This document shows, one piece after another, positions 1 to 9,032 of a stretch of 64,000 bases of DNA (position 1 is its first letter; the number at the start of each line of letters is the position of its first letter). The notes under the pieces were generated by a model. That model was not told the DNA's origin and did not search any database. It was given only the letters and a program-made list of their open reading frames with translations. The translations under genes and the position numbers were made by a program. The DNA is from Sphingomonas taxi (GTDB taxonomy: Bacteria; Pseudomonadota; Alphaproteobacteria; Sphingomonadales; Sphingomonadaceae): contig NZ_CP009571.1 in the NCBI RefSeq assembly GCF_000764535.1, positions 2,413,001 to 2,477,000 of the forward strand, written 5' to 3'.

Positions 1-164
1 CATGACCGTGACGACCACGAGACGGAGCGACGATCGGTCGCATGCGTCATCTGATTGAACGCGCACGACTTGCGGCCGGATGCCGAGCGCCAGCGACGCG
101 TTAACCCTCTTCGGGCGTTGACTGCCCCCTCTCGCTCGGCTCCATTTGCGGCGGGGGAACAGAG

Positions 165-1265
165 ATGACCGATCAGACTTCAGCGGACACGCGTGCGTTC
201 CGGTTCACCGGGACATGGCAGGCGTATGCGCCGATCGCCTTCACCAACCTGTTGCTGATGATCGTGACGCTCGGCCTCTACACCTTCTGGGCACGGGCAC
301 GAACCCGCCGGTATCTGTGGAGCCGGACGCGGTTCATCGACGATCGGCTGGAATGGACGGGCAGCGGCCTCGAATTGTTCATCGGCTATGTCATCGCCTT
401 CTTCCTGTTCGTGCTGCCGTTCGGCCTGGTCAACCTCGGGTTGCAGAGCGCGATGATGCACGGCCATCCGGGCGCGGCGGGATTGCTCGCGATCCTGATG
501 TATCTGACCGCCCTCTACCTGATCGGCGTCGCGCGCTTCCGCGCGCTGCGCTACCGGCTCAGCCGCACCCTGTGGCACGGCATCCGCGGCGGCAGCGACG
601 CGCAGGGGTTCGCCTACGGGTGGAGCTACTTCTGGAAGACGTTCGTGTCGTTCCTCACCATCTACCTGATGACGCCCTGGTCGATGGCGCGGCTGTGGAA
701 CGAACGCTGGAACGCGATGAGCTTCGGCTCGCTGTCGTTCCGCAGCGCGGCGCGCTGGCAGCCGGTGTTCGGTCGCTTTCTGCTCTTCTATTTGCTGCCC
801 GTCGCGCTGGTCGTCGCCTTCGGGGCCATGGCGGCGGTCATGGCGACCAATGGCGTGCTCGATCACACACCGGGCAGCGTGCCGACCGCGAAGACCGTCG
901 TCACCATCGTGGCCGCGGGGCTCGCCTTCTACGTCTTCTTCTTCGGCGTGCTCGGGCTGGTCGCGATGACCTATTTCGCCGCCTTCTTCCGCGAGGCGGT
1001 GGGCGCGACGTCGCTCGGCACGCTGCAATTCGGCTTCGAGGCGTCGACCAGGGACTGGGTCCTCTTCTATCTCGGCAGCCTCGCGTTGGTGATCGTCACT
1101 TTCGGCGTCGGCGCGATCTTCCTCCCCTATCGCAACTGGACGTTCTTCATCCGCCATCTCGCCGCTTATGGCGAGGTCGAGCTCGACACGTTGCTCCAGT
1201 CGCACACCCGGGCGCCGGGCCAGGGCGAAGGGATGCTCGACGCCTTCGATGTCGGCGCCTTCTGA
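165..1265 (+). CDS. DUF898 (YjgN-like) integral membrane protein
   Basis: A 366-residue polytopic inner-membrane protein of unknown function. After a short polar start the sequence shows about seven hydrophobic stretches, near residues 21-40, 69-93, 104-125, 155-175, 203-229, 243-275 and 300-322. The first is followed by the Trp/Arg-rich segment TFWARARTRRYLW, and the pattern repeats near the C-terminus (LPYRNWTFFIRH); this is typical of the DUF898/YjgN family. The last 17 bases overlap the M48 peptidase that follows, so the two are probably co-transcribed and translationally coupled. Pairing of a DUF898 protein with an M48 peptidase hints at a shared envelope role, but that is inference. No function is established. 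Confidence 0.85.
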   Translation: MTDQTSADTRAFRFTGTWQAYAPIAFTNLLLMIVTLGLYTFWARARTRRYLWSRTRFIDDRLEWTGSGLELFIGYVIAFFLFVLPFGLVNLGLQSAMMHGHPGAAGLLAILMYLTALYLIGVARFRALRYRLSRTLWHGIRGGSDAQGFAYGWSYFWKTFVSFLTIYLMTPWSMARLWNERWNAMSFGSLSFRSAARWQPVFGRFLLFYLLPVALVVAFGAMAAVMATNGVLDHTPGSVPTAKTVVTIVAAGLAFYVFFFGVLGLVAMTYFAAFFREAVGATSLGTLQFGFEASTRDWVLFYLGSLALVIVTFGVGAIFLPYRNWTFFIRHLAAYGEVELDTLLQSHTRAPGQGEGMLDAFDVGAF

Positions 1266-2334
1266 CGTGGACGCCGGGGCGCCCGCCGCGGCGGCATGGC
1301 ATTACGACGGCCGCAGCGCGTTGCGCCGGCAGGTACGGCTGATCGTCGAGGGTGACGGCTTCCGGCTCGACGAGGACGGTCGCGCCGGCGCATGGCAGGC
1401 CTTCGCGCAGCTCACCCCGGCGGATGGCGACGGCAATGCGCGGACCTTCGGGTTGCAGGGGCAGCCGGGGTGGCGGATCGGCTTCATCGGGCCGGTGCCG
1501 GCGGAGATCGCCGTGCGGCTGCCGCGGGCGCGGCGCTATGGCGGCTGGGTCGATCGCTTCGGCCTGTGGCGCGCGGCGGCGGCATTCGCGGTGCTGGCGG
1601 CGGTCGCGGTGGCGCTGGTGCTGCAGACGCCGGCGCTGGTTGCACGGATGGTGCCCGCCTCGCTCGAACGGCGGCTCGGCGAGGTGATGGTCGGCGACTT
1701 CGGGCGCAAGGGCTGCGTCGAACCGGTCGGCACCGCAGCGCTGGCGAAGCTCGCCAACCGCATCGATCCCGACGATCCCACCCTCGAAGTCCATGTCGTC
1801 AAATTGCCGATGGTCAATGCGGTGACCTTGCCCGGCGGTCGGATCGTGATCTTCGACGGGCTGTTGCAGGCGGCCCGCTCGCCCGACGAGGTCGCGGGGG
1901 TGATCGGTCACGAGATCGGCCACGTCCGCGGCCGCGACGTGATGGAATCGCTGCTGCGGCAACTGGGCCTGTCGGTGCTGCTCGGCGGGATGGAGGGCCA
2001 TGTCGGCGGCTATACCAACGCATTGCTCGCCACCGCTTATTCGCGCGGGGCGGAGGCACGGGCGGACGGCTATGCGATCCGGCTGCTCGCCGACGCGCGC
2101 GTGTCGCCCTTGCCGACCGCGGCCTTCTTCGATCGCCTGGCGAAGGGCAATGCGAGCGGCGAGCGGATGTTCGCCTATATTGCCAACCATCCGCTGTCCG
2201 CCGACCGCGCCGCGCGCTTCCGGCGCAGCGCGGCGGGTGATGCGCATTACGTACCGGCGATCGACACCGCCGAATGGCTGGCGTTGCGCGGCATCTGCGC
2301 GGGCGAAACCGACAAGATGGAATGGCGCTTCTAG
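1249..2334 (+). CDS. M48 family membrane-anchored zinc metallopeptidase
   Basis: A 361-residue Zn-dependent endopeptidase of the M48 (Ste24/HtpX/Oma1-like) group. The N-terminal 100 residues form a soluble domain, followed by one strong transmembrane helix (about residues 103-125) and a catalytic domain. The zinc motif HEIGH lies at residues 221-225, and a downstream Glu near 269 (in AEARADGYA) is the expected third ligand. I chose the ATG at 1249, inside the end of the upstream gene; reading further upstream in frame gives only low-complexity Arg/Ser sequence. Proteins of this group degrade misfolded membrane or periplasmic proteins. The substrate is unknown here. Confidence 0.85.
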   Translation: MSAPSDVDAGAPAAAAWHYDGRSALRRQVRLIVEGDGFRLDEDGRAGAWQAFAQLTPADGDGNARTFGLQGQPGWRIGFIGPVPAEIAVRLPRARRYGGWVDRFGLWRAAAAFAVLAAVAVALVLQTPALVARMVPASLERRLGEVMVGDFGRKGCVEPVGTAALAKLANRIDPDDPTLEVHVVKLPMVNAVTLPGGRIVIFDGLLQAARSPDEVAGVIGHEIGHVRGRDVMESLLRQLGLSVLLGGMEGHVGGYTNALLATAYSRGAEARADGYAIRLLADARVSPLPTAAFFDRLAKGNASGERMFAYIANHPLSADRAARFRRSAAGDAHYVPAIDTAEWLALRGICAGETDKMEWRF

Positions 2335-2346
2335 GCTCCCCGAAGT

Positions 2347-2594
2347 CCTCCCCCGCCAAGGCAGGGCTATAGGATGCGGCTGCGGTGATGAGGCTCGATC
2401 GCTTTCCCTATCAGAGTCGTCACCCCGGACTTGTTCCGGGGTCAACCGGGCCGCGGGAGAACGGTGTGGAATGAAGCGCTTCTCCTCGCCGCAGGGTGGC
2501 CCCCGGAACAAGTCCGGGGTGACGGGAAGGGCTTGGAAGACGACGGGCTCGCACGAGCGTCCAGCTGCCGTAGCCCTGCCCGTCAGGGGGAGGA
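2347..2594. repeat. Composite palindromic repeat, copy A
   Basis: About 245 bases filling most of the gap between the M48 peptidase and the next hydrolase. The outer ends are CCTCCCCCGCC and GTCAGGGGGAGG. Inside are two inverted hairpins whose arms read CCCCGGACTTGTTCCGGGG (about 2421-2440) and its mirror image (about 2502-2521). Copies B (15371), C (45402) and D (47192) share the same order of blocks. The rest of this 362-base gap shows no gene. Confidence 0.75.
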
Positions 2595-2696
2595 AATCCG
2601 CAACCCTGAACCTCGCTCCCGCCTTAGTGACCTCCCGTCTCCGCCTCCCACCCAAGCGAGGATGACGCGCCACCGCGCGCACGATACACAGCGGCC

Positions 2697-3410
2697 ATGA
2701 CAGACCCCCGCCCCCGCCTCGCCTACCACCACACGCCCGGCGCCGGGCCGACGATCGTCTTCCTGCCGGGCTATGCCTCGGACATGCAGGGCGCCAAGGT
2801 GCTGGCGCTGGAGGCATGGGCGCGCGCCGAGGGTCGCGCGTTCCTGCGCTTCGATTACGGCGGCTGCGGGCAGAGCGAGGGCACGTTCGAGGAGCAGACG
2901 CTCGCCGGCTGGCGCGACGACGTGCTGGCGATGCTCGATCAGGTCGCGACCGGGCCGGTGGTGCTGGTCGGCTCGTCGCTGGGCGGCTGGCTGATGCTGC
3001 TCGTCGCCAAGCTGCGCGCCGAACAGGTGGTCGGGCTGGTCGGCATCGCGCCGGCACCCGACTTCACCGACTGGGGCTTCACCACCGAGGAAAAGATGGC
3101 GATCCTCACAGAGGGACGGCTCGAGCGCGCCAATCCCTATGGCCCGGCGCCGACCGTCTATACCCGCGCCTTCTTCCAGTCGGGCGAGGCCAACCGCCTG
3201 ATGTTCGGGACGATCCCCGTCGATGGCCGGGTGCGGCTGGTGCAGGGCCAGGCGGACAAGGACGTGCCGTGGCATCGCACCGTGCGGCTCGGCGAGATGA
3301 TCCGTTCAGCCGACGTGCAGACGCTGCTCATCAAGGACGGCGACCACCGGCTGTCGCGCGCGTCCGATATCGCGCTGATCGTCCGGGCGACCGAGGATGT
3401 GTTGCGATGA
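2697..3410 (+). CDS. Alpha/beta hydrolase
   Basis: A 237-residue single-domain alpha/beta hydrolase with no signal peptide, so probably cytoplasmic. The oxyanion region is LPGYASD (23-29), the nucleophile elbow GSSLGGW has Ser94, an acid-containing turn reads GQADKDVPW, and the catalytic His lies near 217 (DGDHRLS). Size and motifs resemble the ABHD10-like acyl-ester hydrolases (palmitoyl-protein or acyl-glucuronide esterases), but the substrate cannot be read from sequence. Its stop overlaps the start of the TPR gene (ATGA). Confidence 0.85.
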   Translation: MTDPRPRLAYHHTPGAGPTIVFLPGYASDMQGAKVLALEAWARAEGRAFLRFDYGGCGQSEGTFEEQTLAGWRDDVLAMLDQVATGPVVLVGSSLGGWLMLLVAKLRAEQVVGLVGIAPAPDFTDWGFTTEEKMAILTEGRLERANPYGPAPTVYTRAFFQSGEANRLMFGTIPVDGRVRLVQGQADKDVPWHRTVRLGEMIRSADVQTLLIKDGDHRLSRASDIALIVRATEDVLR

Positions 3411-4195
3411 TCCTGATCCTTGCCGCGGTGCAGGCCGCCACCGCGCCCGCACCGAAGGCGACCGTCCCCGACGTCGATCCGCGCGCCGCGCGCTACGATC
3501 GCTGCCGCCAGCTCGCGGTCAGCGACCCCGCCGCGGCGCGCGTCGAGGCGACGCGCTGGGCGGCGAGCGGGGGCGCGTGGTTCGCCCGGCAATGCGCCGG
3601 GCTGGCGCTGGCGCAACAGGGCGAGTTCGCCGCTGCCGCGACCGAATTCACCGCCGCCGCCAAGGCCGCCGACGCAGCGCGCGACAAGCGCGCCGCCAAT
3701 TATTGGGCGCAGGCGGGCAACGCCCGGCTGGCGGCGGGTGACGTGCCCGGCGCGCGTGCGGCGCTCGACACCGCGCTGGTCGCGGGAACGCTGGACGGGC
3801 TGGCGCTCGGCGAGGCGCAGCTCGACCATGCGCGTGTCCTCGTTGCCGCGGGCGAGCTGCCGGCGGCGCGACGCGACATCGATCTGGCGCTCGCCGGGGC
3901 GGGCGACGATCCGCTCGCCTGGCTGCTCTCGGCGACGCTGGCGCGGCGGATGGGCAATATGACGCGGGCCAAGACGGACATCGCCGAGGCGCTGCGCCGT
4001 TCGCCCGACGACGCCTCGGTGCAGCTCGAAGCGGGCAATATCGCCGCCTCGACGCAGGACGAAGCAGGCGCGCGTACCGCCTGGGCGGAAGCGGCGCGGC
4101 TCGCCCCCAATTTGACGGCGGGCCAGCACGCGCGCGCCGCGCTGGCGCAATTCGGCGACGCGCCGGTGTCGGCGAAGGTGCCGGCGGGACGGTAA
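3407..4195 (+). CDS. Exported tetratricopeptide-repeat protein
   Basis: A 262-residue protein beginning with a short hydrophobic leader (MILILAAVQAATA), which suggests export. It continues in Ala/Arg-rich helical repeats with the TPR spacing from about residue 60 to 250, for example units ending in AAATEFTAAAKAA, GARAALDTALVAG and AKTDIAEALRRSP. TPR domains mediate protein-protein contacts; the partner is not evident. I took the ATG at 3407, which overlaps the upstream stop; an open frame extends further upstream but only as out-of-frame translation of the hydrolase gene. Confidence 0.8.
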   Translation: MILILAAVQAATAPAPKATVPDVDPRAARYDRCRQLAVSDPAAARVEATRWAASGGAWFARQCAGLALAQQGEFAAAATEFTAAAKAADAARDKRAANYWAQAGNARLAAGDVPGARAALDTALVAGTLDGLALGEAQLDHARVLVAAGELPAARRDIDLALAGAGDDPLAWLLSATLARRMGNMTRAKTDIAEALRRSPDDASVQLEAGNIAASTQDEAGARTAWAEAARLAPNLTAGQHARAALAQFGDAPVSAKVPAGR

Positions 4196-4293
4196 CCGCT
4201 GATGGCGGCGGGTTCGGCGACTTCGCCCGGACACCCTCTGGTGCGCCGTGCGTTGGCGCCTTAAATCCGGACCATCAACCGCAGGACCCACGC

Positions 4294-4743
4294 ATGCACT
4301 ATCTCCACACGATGATCCGCGTCAGCGATCCCGACGCGACGATCGCCTTCTTCCGCGTGCTCGGGCTCGAGGAAGTGCGGCGGATCGAGAATGAGGCGGG
4401 GCGGTTCACGCTGATCTTCCTCGCCACCGCCGAAGATCGCAAGATCGGCGATCGCCGCGCCGAGGTCGAGCTGACCTACAATTGGCCCGCCGAGGACGGT
4501 ACGCCGCCGGAAACCTATAGCGGTGGCCGCAATTTCGGCCATCTCGCCTATCGCGTCGATAATATCTACGACAGCTGCCAGCGGCTGATGGACTCCGGCG
4601 TGACGATCAACCGGCCGCCGCGCGACGGCAACATGGCGTTCGTGAAGACCCCCGACGGTATCTCGATCGAGCTGCTGCAGGCGGGCGAAGCGCTCGCCCC
4701 CGCCGAGCCCTGGGCGTCGATGCCGAACACCGGGAGCTGGTGA
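4294..4743 (+). CDS. gloA: Lactoylglutathione lyase (glyoxalase I)
   Basis: A 149-residue VOC-fold metalloenzyme that isomerises the methylglyoxal-glutathione hemithioacetal to S-lactoylglutathione. Two repeated beta-alpha-beta-beta-beta modules are visible, and the four metal ligands sit at the expected places: His5 (MHYLH), Glu59 (AEVEL), His83 (FGHLAY) and Glu126 (SIELLQ). The length is that of short bacterial GloA enzymes. gloB starts 1 base after its stop, so the whole glyoxalase pathway is one operon. Confidence 0.93.
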   Translation: MHYLHTMIRVSDPDATIAFFRVLGLEEVRRIENEAGRFTLIFLATAEDRKIGDRRAEVELTYNWPAEDGTPPETYSGGRNFGHLAYRVDNIYDSCQRLMDSGVTINRPPRDGNMAFVKTPDGISIELLQAGEALAPAEPWASMPNTGSW

Positions 4744-4744
4744 C

Positions 4745-5473
4745 ATGACGCTGGCGATCGTCCGCGTCCCCGTGCTGACCGACAATTATGCCTGGCTGAT
4801 CCACGATCCCGTCAGCGGCGAGACGGTGGCGGTCGATCCCGGCGAGGCGGCACCGGTACAGGCCGCCGCCGCCGAGCGGGGCTGGACGATCGACCAGGTG
4901 TGGACGACGCACTGGCACCCCGACCATATTGGCGGCAACGCCGCTTTGCAGGCGGCGGGCGCGCGGATCACCGGTCCGGCCGCCGAGGCCGCCAAGATCC
5001 CGACGCTCGATTCGACCGTCGGCGAGGGCGACACGGTGCGGATCGGCACCGAGGTCGCGCACGTGTGGCACGTGCCGGGCCATACCGCCGGCCATATCGC
5101 CTTCCATCTCGCCGGGGCGGACGCGATCTTCACCGGCGATACGCTGTTCGCGCTCGGCTGCGGGCGATTGTTCGAAGGCACGCCGGCGGAGATGTTCGCC
5201 AACATGCAGCGCTACGCGACGCTGCCCGACACGACGCAGGTCTATTGCGGCCACGAATATACCCAGTCGAACGGCCGCTTCGCGCTGACCGTCGAGCCGG
5301 ACAATGCGGCGCTGGCGATGCGGATGACCGCGGTCGATGCGGCGCGGGCGGCGGGTGAGGCGACGGTGCCGACGACGATCGCGCTGGAGCGGGCGACCAA
5401 CCCTTTCCTGCGTGCGACCGACGCCGGAGAGTTCGCCAAGCTACGCGAATCAAAGGATAACTTCCGCGGCTGA
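4745..5473 (+). CDS. gloB: Hydroxyacylglutathione hydrolase (glyoxalase II)
   Basis: A 242-residue metallo-beta-lactamase-fold thioesterase that hydrolyses S-lactoylglutathione to D-lactate and glutathione. The binuclear metal motif THWHPDH is at residues 55-61, followed by the second-site His in VPGHTAGH and by the conserved GDTLFALGCGR and YCGHEYT segments of glyoxalase II. The C-terminal helical domain ends in the typical NPFLR...FAKLRESKDNF stretch. It partners with the adjacent gloA. Confidence 0.93.
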   Translation: MTLAIVRVPVLTDNYAWLIHDPVSGETVAVDPGEAAPVQAAAAERGWTIDQVWTTHWHPDHIGGNAALQAAGARITGPAAEAAKIPTLDSTVGEGDTVRIGTEVAHVWHVPGHTAGHIAFHLAGADAIFTGDTLFALGCGRLFEGTPAEMFANMQRYATLPDTTQVYCGHEYTQSNGRFALTVEPDNAALAMRMTAVDAARAAGEATVPTTIALERATNPFLRATDAGEFAKLRESKDNFRG

Positions 5474-5505
5474 AACGTTCCGGTCGCGGTGCAGGAGACG
5501 TGCTG

Positions 5506-5925
5506 ATGATGACCGTGAGACCTTTCGTCGCGTTGCTCGCCGTCTGTGCGGCGGGCTGCACCCAGACTCCGAAGCAGGTCGCGGCGGCGGAGCAGGCGAG
5601 CGCCGCCGCCGCCACCGATCTGGCCAAGGAACTGGCCGGGTTGACGCCGGGCAGGTCCGGCACCTGCATGCCGCAGTTTCCGAGCACGCAGGTCAAGGCC
5701 TATGGTCCGACGATCGTCTATGTCGTCAGCAACGGCGTCAAATACCGCAGCGATACCGCCGGCGGTTGCGAGCGCATCGCGCGCGGCGATATTCTCATTA
5801 CGCGCACGCCCACCGGCCAATTGTGCCAGGGCGACATCGCCACGACGGTCGATTCGGCGTCGCGCACGTTCAGCGGCAGTTGCTCGTTCGGGCCGTTCGT
5901 CCGCTACAGCCGGGACGGGAAATGA
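5506..5925 (+). CDS. Small four-cysteine lipoprotein, paralogue 1
   Basis: A 139-residue protein that I cannot assign to a named family. The N-terminus (about 18 residues ending AVCAAGC) looks like a lipoprotein signal with Cys18. The mature part has an Ala-rich stretch and then a compact domain with four Cys. An AGGAGA ribosome site at 5492-5497 fits the ATG at 5506, not the in-frame GTG at 5500. It overlaps the next gene by ATGA, and its C-terminal domain aligns by eye with that gene: Cys spacing, an IVY/ILY strand, the QLC..D motif, and a closing C-x-F-x-x-F/Y block. Confidence 0.7.
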   Translation: MMTVRPFVALLAVCAAGCTQTPKQVAAAEQASAAAATDLAKELAGLTPGRSGTCMPQFPSTQVKAYGPTIVYVVSNGVKYRSDTAGGCERIARGDILITRTPTGQLCQGDIATTVDSASRTFSGSCSFGPFVRYSRDGK

Positions 5926-6278
5926 TCCGCCCGCTGCTGATCGCCGCGCTGGCGCTGCCGCTGCTCGCCGCCAAGTCCGATCCCCTCGCCGGGCGGGTGG
6001 CGGAAGCCCCCGCCAATTGCATCAGCCTGACGTCGATGCAGGGGCCGTCGATCGTCGACGCGCATACGATCCTCTACACGCAGGGCGCGCGCGTGTGGAA
6101 GACCGGCCCGGTCGGCGCCTGTCCGTCGCTGGCACCGTTCACCACCCTGGTGATCGACGTCTATGGCGGACAATTGTGCAAGAACGACCGCTTCCGCGTG
6201 ATCACGCCGGGAATGACGATCCCGTCGGGCTATTGCCGCTTCACCGAATTCACCCCGTATGTGCGGGTGAAAAAATAG
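5922..6278 (+). CDS. Small four-cysteine exported protein, paralogue 2
   Basis: A 118-residue hypothetical protein with a Sec-type signal (about residues 1-17, RPLLIAALALPLLAA) and no lipobox Cys. The mature domain has four Cys (NCIS, GACPS, QLCKND, GYCRF) in the same order as the preceding gene, which suggests two disulfides in the periplasm. The start overlaps the previous stop. Function unknown; the pair looks like an internal tandem duplication in which only the first copy kept a lipid anchor. Confidence 0.7.
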   Translation: MIRPLLIAALALPLLAAKSDPLAGRVAEAPANCISLTSMQGPSIVDAHTILYTQGARVWKTGPVGACPSLAPFTTLVIDVYGGQLCKNDRFRVITPGMTIPSGYCRFTEFTPYVRVKK

Positions 6279-6285
6279 CGTCCGA

Positions 6286-6462
6286 ACCGTTCGCCCCGAG
6301 CTTGGTGAAGGGCCTCGCGGCTTTCTGTGTTTCGACAGGCTCAGCACGAACGGGATGAGGCTGGTCTTTCATCCCACCGTTTGCCCTGAGCCTGTCGAAG
6401 GGCGATCCCGCACACGGGACCGCCGCTGCGTGACGGATGCTTCGACAGGCTCGGTGAGCGGG
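6286..6462. repeat. Palindromic repeat family 3 (TTCGACAGGCTCAG type), double copy
   Basis: Four half-elements in alternating orientation: CGCCCCGAGCTTGGTGAAGGGC, TTCGACAGGCTCAGCACGAA, CCCTGAGCCTGTCGAAGGGC and TTCGACAGGCTCGGTGAGC. They fill the gap between two convergent operons and could form nested hairpins that end transcription from both sides. Related copies lie at 27715, 46821 and 47436. Confidence 0.7.
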
Positions 6463-6478
6463 TCCGCGACCGCGCCGA

Positions 6479-7771
6479 TTAAAGCACGAACCGGCTGAGA
6501 TCGGTATTGCGGGCGATGCCGGCGAGTTGCTTGTCGACATAGGCCGAATCCACCGTCACCGGCTCGCTGCGATCCTCGGCGTCGAAGCTCACCTCCTCCA
6601 GCAGCTTCTCCATCACCGTCTGCAACCGCCGCGCGCCGATATTCTCGACCTGGCCGTTCACCTCGGCGGCGATGCGCGCGATCGCGGCGATGCCGTCGTC
6701 GGTGAAGCTCACCTCGGCGCCCTCGGTCGCCAGCAAGGCCTTATATTGCGCGGGCAGCGACGCCTTGGTGTCCGACAGGATCGCGATGAAATCCTCCTCG
6801 GTCAGCCCTTTCAGCTCGACGCGGATCGGCAGGCGGCCCTGCAATTCCGGCAGCAGGTCGCTCGGCTTAGCGACGTGGAAGGCGCCGCTGGCGATGAAGA
6901 GGATATGGTCGGTCTTCATCGGCCCGTATTTGGTCGCCACCGTTGTGCCCTCGATCAGCGGCAGCAGGTCGCGTTGCACGCCCTCGCGGCTGACCGAACC
7001 GCCGCGCACGTCGCTGACCGCGATCTTGTCGATCTCGTCGAGGAAGACGATGCCGTTCGCCTCCGCGTCGGCGAGCGCGGTGCGGCTGACCTCGTCCTGG
7101 TCGAGGCGCTTGTCCGCCTCTTCCTCGACGAGCTTGTCCCATGCCGCGCGGACCGACAGCTTGCGGCGCTTGAGCGGCTGGCCGCCGCCGAACGACTTCA
7201 TCATCTCCGACAGGTTGATCATCTGCGGTCCGGCACCGGGTACCTCGAACGGCGTCGTCGCAGCCTGTTCCAGCTCGATCTCGATCTCGGTCGCGTCGAG
7301 ATGGCCGTCGGCGAAGCGCTGCTTGAAGCTCTCGCGCGTCGCCGCGCTCGAATCCTTGCCGACCAGCGCATCGAGCAGGCGCTTCATCGCCGCCTCCTCG
7401 GCCTTGTCCTTCACCGCGACGCGGCGGCGCTCTTTCTCCAGCCGGATCGCCTCCTCGACGAGGTCGCGGGCGATCTGTTCGACGTCGCGACCGACATAGC
7501 CGACCTCGGTGAACTTGGTCGCCTCGACCTTGACGAAGGGCGCGTCGGCGAGCTTCGCCAGCCGGCGGCTGATCTCGGTCTTGCCGCAGCCGGTCGGCCC
7601 GATCATCAGGATGTTCTTGGGCGTCACCTCGTCGCGCAGATCGGCGGAGAGCTGCTGGCGCCGCCAGCGGTTGCGCATCGCCACCGCGACCGCACGCTTG
7701 GCGTCGCGCTGGCCGATGATATGGGCGTCGAGGGCGGCGACGATCGCCTTGGGGGTGAGGTTCTGGTTCAT
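6479..7771 (-). CDS. hslU: ATP-dependent protease ATPase subunit HslU
   Basis: A 430-residue AAA+ unfoldase that feeds substrates to the HslV peptidase. Walker A GPTGCGKT is at residues 58-65, the pore-loop GYVG at 91-94, Walker B in IVFLDEID, and sensor 1 is in the FIASGAFH segment. The intermediate I-domain lies between the Walker motifs. The extreme C-terminus (DLSRFVL) is the hydrophobic tail that docks into HslV. It lies 84 bases downstream of hslV on the same strand. Confidence 0.96.
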   Translation of the reverse strand: MNQNLTPKAIVAALDAHIIGQRDAKRAVAVAMRNRWRRQQLSADLRDEVTPKNILMIGPTGCGKTEISRRLAKLADAPFVKVEATKFTEVGYVGRDVEQIARDLVEEAIRLEKERRRVAVKDKAEEAAMKRLLDALVGKDSSAATRESFKQRFADGHLDATEIEIELEQAATTPFEVPGAGPQMINLSEMMKSFGGGQPLKRRKLSVRAAWDKLVEEEADKRLDQDEVSRTALADAEANGIVFLDEIDKIAVSDVRGGSVSREGVQRDLLPLIEGTTVATKYGPMKTDHILFIASGAFHVAKPSDLLPELQGRLPIRVELKGLTEEDFIAILSDTKASLPAQYKALLATEGAEVSFTDDGIAAIARIAAEVNGQVENIGARRLQTVMEKLLEEVSFDAEDRSEPVTVDSAYVDKQLAGIARNTDLSRFVL

Positions 7772-7855
7772 GGTCTGCCGGGTTGCCCGAGGCCAAAATA
7801 ACGGCCTGGGATCAAGGAAAGGTCACGGAAAGTCAGGGGTCCGAACGGCGACGGA

Positions 7856-8419
7856 TCAGCTCGTGCTGTCCATCACCTCGATCGTCGTGCGATCGTTGGT
7901 GTAGACGCAGACCTCGGCGGCGATCGCCATCGCCTTGCGGCAGACGGTCTCGGCATCGGCCTCATAATCGACCAGCGCGCGCGCCGCGGCGAGCGCGTAA
8001 TTGCCGCCCGAGCCGATCGCGGCGACGCCGTTTTCCGGTTCGAGCACGTCGCCGTTGCCGGTGAGGATCAGCGTCACGTCCTTGTCGGCGACGATCATCA
8101 TCGCCTCGAGGTTGCGCAGATACTTGTCGGTGCGCCAGTCCTTGGCCAGCTCGACCGCGGCGCGCATCAGCTTGCCCTGATGGCGTTCCAGCTTCGCCTC
8201 GAGCCGCTCGAACAATGTGAAGGCGTCGGCGGTGGCGCCGGCGAAACCGCCGATCACCTGTCCGTCGGCGCCGAGGCGGCGGACCTTCTTGGCGTTGGGC
8301 TTCATCACGGTCTGGCCCATCGAGACCTGGCCGTCGCCGATGACGACGACCTTGCCGTTGCGCCGGACCGACAGGATGGTGGTGCCATGCCAGACGGGCA
8401 TGGAATGGGAATCGCTCAT
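7856..8419 (-). CDS. hslV: ATP-dependent protease peptidase subunit HslV
   Basis: A 187-residue proteasome-beta-like threonine peptidase. After removal of a 12-residue propeptide the catalytic Thr13 (HG-TTILSV) becomes N-terminal; the [10 protein letters not shown] and AIGSGGNYA motifs are typical. The ATG at 8419 is chosen, with Met7 (8401) as an alternative; the frame extends upstream only through a repeat. A weak heat-shock-like promoter, TTGCCC (8449-8454 on the complement) and CCTACAT (8428-8434), precedes the gene. That is a tentative reading, though hslVU is usually RpoH-controlled. Confidence 0.95.
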   Translation of the reverse strand: MSDSHSMPVWHGTTILSVRRNGKVVVIGDGQVSMGQTVMKPNAKKVRRLGADGQVIGGFAGATADAFTLFERLEAKLERHQGKLMRAAVELAKDWRTDKYLRNLEAMMIVADKDVTLILTGNGDVLEPENGVAAIGSGGNYALAAARALVDYEADAETVCRKAMAIAAEVCVYTNDRTTIEVMDSTS

Positions 8420-8560
8420 GGTTGGCGATGTAGGATGAAGTTGCGGCGGGGCAACCACACGGTCGAACGGCGTCGGGTTGAGATTGCGAAGATGGTTCGC
8501 GCAGAGACGGGGAGGCGCAGAGGCGATGCTCGCACCGACACGGCGCCCTCGCCCCCCATC

Positions 8561-8662
8561 GTCATCCCGGCGAACGCCGGGACCCATGGTTGCGGTGAGG
8601 CCGATGTTGCGCGCGCCATTGCCGGCAGCGCATCCATGGGTCCCGACTTTCGTCGGGATGAC
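8561..8662. repeat. Palindromic repeat family H (GTCATCCC...GGGATGAC), copy 1
   Basis: About 100 bases beginning GTCATCCCGGCGAACGCCGG and ending in the mirror image TCGTCGGGATGAC, with the mirrored words GGGACCCATGG and CCATGGGTCCC between. The same unit occurs at 19942 and 59381. It occupies the centre of the 352-base gap between hslV and the holin-like gene; no coding signal is visible in the rest of that gap. Confidence 0.75.
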
Positions 8663-8771
8663 GGCGGGGGAGCGAGGTACGATGAGGAGGGCGTGCTCCC
8701 CGCGCCACCCATGCAACCTCTCCGCGCCTCTGCGCCTCTGCGCGCATCCCCTTCTTCGCGCCTCCGGGCGC

Positions 8772-9032
8772 CTATCGGTCCACCCCTCTCACCTTCCCCC
8801 ACGTCCGCGCCGCGGTGTAGCCGAGATAGCCCGTCCCGAAGAGCGCGTAGAGCGGTTCGGGGATCGCCGACAGATAGGCGCCCATCCCCCGCGCCATCGC
8901 CGCCGCGACATCGGGACGGACCGCCGCGACGATCCCCATCGGGATCGACCACAGCAGCAGCGCATACATCACGTACAGGAACGCCGGCCGCGCCCGCGTC
9001 ACCCAGCGATCGGGCGGCGTGGCGGCGGTCAT
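8772..9032 (-). CDS. Small holin-like membrane protein (GTA/3TM holin type)
   Basis: An 86-residue protein with two clear hydrophobic segments (about residues 15-37 and 52-72) and a basic tail. It resembles the small holin of alphaproteobacterial gene-transfer agents and defective phages. Its ATG overlaps the stop of the upstream endolysin gene, so the two form a lysis cassette in the order endolysin-holin. Family assignment rests on size, hydrophobic pattern and partner, so it is moderate. No other phage gene is nearby. Confidence 0.65.
   Translation of the reverse strand: MTAATPPDRWVTRARPAFLYVMYALLLWSIPMGIVAAVRPDVAAAMARGMGAYLSAIPEPLYALFGTGYLGYTAARTWGKVRGVDR

Noticed and set aside
1147..3057. 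A 636-codon minus-strand frame spanning three plus-strand genes
   Set aside because: It covers two genes and a repeat, with low-complexity Arg/Pro sequence and no domain.
6527..7801. A 424-codon open frame antisense to hslU
   Set aside because: HslU motifs on the other strand are decisive; this is a codon-bias shadow.
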